From assembly GCA_965153455.1 (NCBI GenBank), contig OZ234493.1, positions 18,776,213-18,840,212 on the forward strand: a DNA stretch of 64,000 nt, written 5' to 3'. A program made the translations under genes and the position numbers. Every line of letters starts with the position of its first letter. Position 1 is the stretch's first letter. The stretch is from Sphagnum compactum (lineage: Eukaryota; Bryophyta; Sphagnopsida; Sphagnales). This document shows, piece by piece, positions 60,550 through 64,000 of this stretch. The notes below the pieces were generated by a model that was given only the letters and a program-made list of their open reading frames with translations, did not search any database and had not been told where the DNA came from.

Positions 60550-63402
60550 TTACAGTACCTCCGGTTGCCCCTCTGCTGCTGTTGCTTCTTTGGACACGGG
60601 ACAGTTTGTTGTCACGGGAAGGAATTTGGCAAGCCAATTGAGCATATCATTGTGAGCTTCTTCAGCAGCTGCGACTTCCTGGGGATTATTCTCGTCATAC
60701 CGAATTGTCCATCCGTGAGACGCGTTAGGAAATATCTTGACGAAGCTCTCAATCTGCAGCAAGCGCAATTAAACATAAAGACTTATATATTATAACCACA
60801 TTGCAAATATTTTATCAGGAGAGAAGGAAATGTAACTACTGGAAAAAGAAAATGAATATATAGTCTTCTTAATTGTCGTTTATCGAGGTACTACTGCAAA
60901 GAGCTCATCGACTAATTGCTGCATACATCTTTGCGTCCAGACAAGATTGATTCAGCGATCTCAGCGTGGTCTTCTGGAGCCGCCAAAACTGAAATAGGTA
61001 CCTTTACCTCTGCAGTCAAAGATTGAACCCACGTACACGAGATCAGGTCACACATCTGAGCTTGAAACCGAAATATAAAAACCTTCGAGATGCACAGCTG
61101 TGGACAGTGAAATATGGCAACAGGATCGCCGGGAGAAGTGTGTACTGTAACCAAAGCATAGCATAGCAAGTTCGTGTACCTTCGTAATCAGAAGGCTCTA
61201 TGGCGAAAGGGTGCAACTGCACGATCTCCTTGAAGATGTGCACGTCTTTACCAGCAAGGGCTCCCAGTTTGGCTGCATATTATCACACATGGCAACGATC
61301 CGGGAAGAATGAATATGTGTCAGCTCAATTATTATGATTGTATGGAGAAGCGGATACGAATTCCATTGAAGGAAAATTTTGGAATGATCATGGGTACTAT
61401 GCTCGTATGATTCTTTGGTCAGGAACAATCATTCTATTCATGCGAAGTATTCTCACGTCCTACGTACCTCCCCAACAAAATCCTGTACACCCGAGAGACG
61501 ATATGCCTCTAGCTTTGAACTCCTCCACAATCTTGTCCAAATCCGTCAGTGCATCTTCCTGATTTTATTTTTTTTGGCGTAAGACATGAGACAACCCAAA
61601 GATAAGGAATTTGCATATAATTCAACTCTCCATGGCAATGAAACCATCAGAAGAAGCTCAGAAGGAACCTTCTTCTTCTTCTTCTTCCTGAGACAATTAA
61701 TTTCACTTGTGATTCAGAAATATATGTATCTCGAAGTCCAGGATCGCAAAAGCTTGCACTTACAGGCGTATGCTTGACCCACCACTTGTCAAGTCCGGCT
61801 ATAATGTTTGGACCTTCGGCTGGAAGGAATGGGTCTCCCCTGAAGAAGTCAGGAAGCACCACGAAGTAGCCACGACTAGCCACTTTGTCCGCCAACCTCC
61901 TGATAACAAGCAAAAACAGACTCCAAATATCAATTGATGATAAATCAGGCGCTCGCTCTAGTACATGAATTTTTGCTACTCAAGTGATATCTCCTCTCTT
62001 CTCACACACATTCCAGGCAAAAGAAGATTTTTTTGGAAACTCAAATATTTCACCATTAATCTTCCAAAATATCCTCTAAAAAGAAACTAAAATCCTTCAA
62101 GATATTATAACTCTGTAACTAATCTCAACTTTCAATACATGCCAAAATATCATCTTTCAAAAACCCTCATATTACATAGGGGCGAAATCCCTTAAACTCC
62201 TGTATACTCTATAATGAAACTAAACACAACATCCTTGCCTGCCAAGTCAAGGCCAACAAATCGGATGAAGACAATGCAACACTGGTTGTTAACACATTGA
62301 CGTTATCAGATTTGAGTGTCCAAGAAAACAAAACACTGTAGTTGTAACTAGTACACATGTACAGAAAAGACATGGGTTGATGATCACACACAGAGAGAGT
62401 CTACTCATTCACCTCAGTTGAGGATTTTTGAATCCTGAGGCCGCAGGCCGCATCCAAGAAGCCAAAGTTCCAAAATTCCAAGAAAAACACAATAATTTAG
62501 CAACAAAGTATGCTTGTGAGAATTCAAAGCCATCATCAAACTCAAACCCTTAATTGAAGGGTTTCATCAATGGGTCCATTCACCATTTGGGTTCCAAAAA
62601 AGAATGTCTAATTTTTATTTTTATTTTCTTTTGAAACTCAATTTAAAGACAACTTTGAATTTTCATAGTCTTAAATTTATCACTACTATGGCATTTTGTT
62701 TTGTTTTTATAATTATTAGAATATTGAGTTATTTAGAAGAAAAAAAAAATCTATAATGAATTGGATGATATATAAAAAATCCTGTGGAGTCCTTAACCCC
62801 TAAACATCAAGACAGACCAAATTGGTCAATTGTCCAGACTAACAACTTTTTCACATGTATCTATTTGCAATGTGAATCATAGAGCTTCAATCCTGAGTCT
62901 AAAACCTTCCACTTCGAGAAAAATCTCAGTTCTCAACATAAGAATCAAAATCAAAATCAAATTTCAAATGCAACCAAAATTCACCAAAAAAATTCCCAAT
63001 TGTTAGAAAACTATGTACACACACAGTGGATCTGAGCCCCAGATTCTTCTGTACTTTTGATGATGATGATGATGATGATGATCTTCTTCTTCTTCTTCTT
63101 CTTAAGTATTCCTTGATCTACAGAAACCAAAAACCACAAAACACAGTGCAATTGAACATGAACAAAGTTCAAAACCACGTTAGATTACCGAAAATGTCAC
63201 TGGCAAACAGCACGGCCTCGGAAGCTGATGGCGAGCCTGTGATATAAGAAACCAAGCCTGCAAAATTCTCTTCCTTTCCAACACAAGACTTGTCCTTAAC
63301 TGGAGGGCAACGCCTACAACACTGCCGCGATTGAGGCGTGTCTCTGACTATGCTCTTGAAAGCTCCTCCTTCATCAGATGATGCAGCAGCAGGACCCACC
63401 AT
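60550..63402 (-). CDS. Dienelactone hydrolase-family protein 2, 7 exons
   Basis: Paralog of the gene at 46068. Exons in transcript order: 63189-63402, 62413-62434 (22-nt microexon, GFKNPQLR), 61764-61899, 61468-61558, 61180-61272, 60927-61009, 60550-60753; 843 nt, 280 residues. Exons 2, 3 and 4 have exactly the same lengths as in gene 1 (22, 136, 91 nt). The triad is Cys152 in GFCWG, Asp199 in AAPEDH and His226 in SHGWTIRY. The N-terminus is about 22 residues longer than in gene 1 and holds a Cys-rich patch (CCRRCPPVKDKSC), absent from its paralog. No signal peptide is apparent. Intron 1 holds GAT/CTT microsatellites (63058-63104), intron 2 an inverted copy of repeat R1, intron 3 a TTC run (61669-61687). 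The enzyme's substrate is unknown; family members hydrolyse small lactones or esters. Confidence 0.9.
61990..62270 (-). repeat. Dispersed repeat R1, inverse copy in an intron
   Basis: Read on the minus strand it gives GGCAAGGATGTTGTGTTTAG, TATAGAGTATAC, TTAAGGGATTTCG, TTTTGAAAGATGATATTTTG, AAGGATTTTAG and AAATATTTGAGTTTCC in the same order as 49921-50160. It lies within intron 2 of hydrolase gene 2. Confidence 0.7.
63058..63104. repeat. Compound (GAT)n(CTT)n microsatellite
   Basis: About eight GAT units directly followed by about seven CTT units, in intron 1 of hydrolase gene 2. Confidence 0.9.
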
Positions 63403-63573
63403 ACTTGCAAAAAAAGGAAGAATTTCAGACACCAACTCAGTTCTTTTTCGCCCCTTTTCAAATTAGCCCAATCGCTTGGTTCCTTCCCACTCTCACTCTC
63501 ACTCTCACTCCCACTCTCATGTGCAGTAGAGTATAAGTGTAGAGAAAATTAGAGTGTTTGGAAGTATGAGTGT

Positions 63574-63580
63574 ACTTATA
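63574..63580 (-). promoter_or_regulatory. TATA-like box of hydrolase gene 2
   Basis: On the minus strand the sequence reads CCCCCTATAAGTACACTC, about 172 bp upstream of the start codon. A GAGAGTG-rich (CT-type) tract at 63483-63519 lies between it and the ATG, in the presumed 5' UTR. Confidence 0.45.
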
Positions 63581-63587
63581 GGGGGAT

Positions 63588-63690
63588 GGAGGCCCCTTCA
63601 CTCGATGAAGCGACTTCTCATTGGGTGCATGTAAAGTCTAATATGGGCTGCCACTATTTTTGGCCTGGAAAAATAGCCCTTCCTAACAAC
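63588..63690 (-). repeat. Dispersed repeat R2, copy 2
   Basis: Minus-strand counterpart of 51886-52006. It ends within about 10 bp of the TATA-like box of hydrolase gene 2, so the upstream promoter of that gene consists of repeat-derived DNA. Confidence 0.7.
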
Positions 63691-64000
63691 ACTCTAAACC
63701 TATTGGTAATCCCTTCACTACCTTATCCTAAGGTCAGATTCGTCATTAAATAATTATCAAAATAGTGAAATGGATTCTTGTGAAAATGGGAAGTCGACAT
63801 GTTGAAAATCATGATAATTATCATAGGCTACACTCCCAATAATTTCACTATTCATATGACAATATCATAATAGCTAGATGGTGGAAAATTCAATAATTCT
63901 AAATTTTATAAACGATTTATTTTTAATTTTAATAATATTCATTTTGTCAATGTGGAAACTGACCCTAGGCTACGGTATGTGTCCCCATAATTCTGCCCCT
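63691..64000. other. Gene-free end of window
   Basis: AT-rich sequence with no recognised feature. Confidence 0.4.

Noticed and set aside
63169-63435. A longer N-terminus for hydrolase gene 2 starting at 63435
   Set aside because: The codon there is TTG on the minus strand; the first ATG in frame is at 63400-63402.

Overview
This window is nuclear DNA of a land plant, most likely a seedless one. The coding genes carry short GT-AG introns, the intergenic DNA is AT-rich and full of decayed transposons, and plant-type (TTTAGGG)n motifs occur. The gene set is plant-like: condensin CAP-H, HOP2, a CAT-type amino-acid transporter, a cytosolic Hsc70 with the plant intron position, and two plant dienelactone-hydrolase-like genes. 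A fragment of bacterial-type squalene-hopene cyclase near 4 kb points to a fern, lycophyte or bryophyte, because those groups carry such cyclases and seed plants generally do not. The species cannot be named from the sequence alone.

Layout. 1-6.2 kb: no intact gene; a hAT-type MITE (2458-2889) and a squalene-hopene cyclase remnant (about 4000-4560). 6.2-13.5 kb: a 13-exon condensin CAP-H gene (+) with a degenerate tandem repeat just upstream. 14.6 kb: a second hAT MITE. 15.7-17.9 kb: a six-exon HOP2 gene (-), convergent with CAP-H. 18-28.6 kb: gene-poor, with two more hAT MITEs. 28.7-31.8 kb: a tandem array followed by a CAT amino-acid transporter gene that is clean in exon 1 but frameshifted many times afterwards (pseudogene). 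33.2-35.7 kb: a two-exon cytosolic HSP70/Hsc70 gene (+) with a heat-shock element next to a TATA box. 36.4-36.6 kb: a 31-bp minisatellite. 37.7-43.3 kb: a decayed reverse-transcriptase retroelement split by a 2.28-kb CACTA-type DNA transposon that still has a 3-bp target duplication. 44.5 kb: a MITE with terminal inverted repeats of about 46 bp. 45.1-49.1 kb: a four-copy tandem array and then a seven-exon dienelactone hydrolase-family gene (+). 49.7-60.5 kb: gene-free repeat-rich DNA. 60.5-63.4 kb: a second dienelactone hydrolase-family gene (-) with the same seven-exon structure, tail-to-tail with the first.

Exon boundaries were inferred by reading for conserved family motifs and checking GT-AG sites and codon phase. 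All four complete multi-exon protein genes other than the pseudogene (five models including HSP70) sum to whole numbers of codons: CAP-H 702 aa, HOP2 228 aa, HSP70 654 aa, and the two hydrolases 268 and 280 aa. CAP-H (condensin kleisin) and HOP2 (meiotic recombination accessory factor) both act on chromosomes, but nothing here shows shared control. The two hydrolase genes are clear paralogs. No operon-like organisation, CRISPR, rRNA or convincing tRNA gene was seen.
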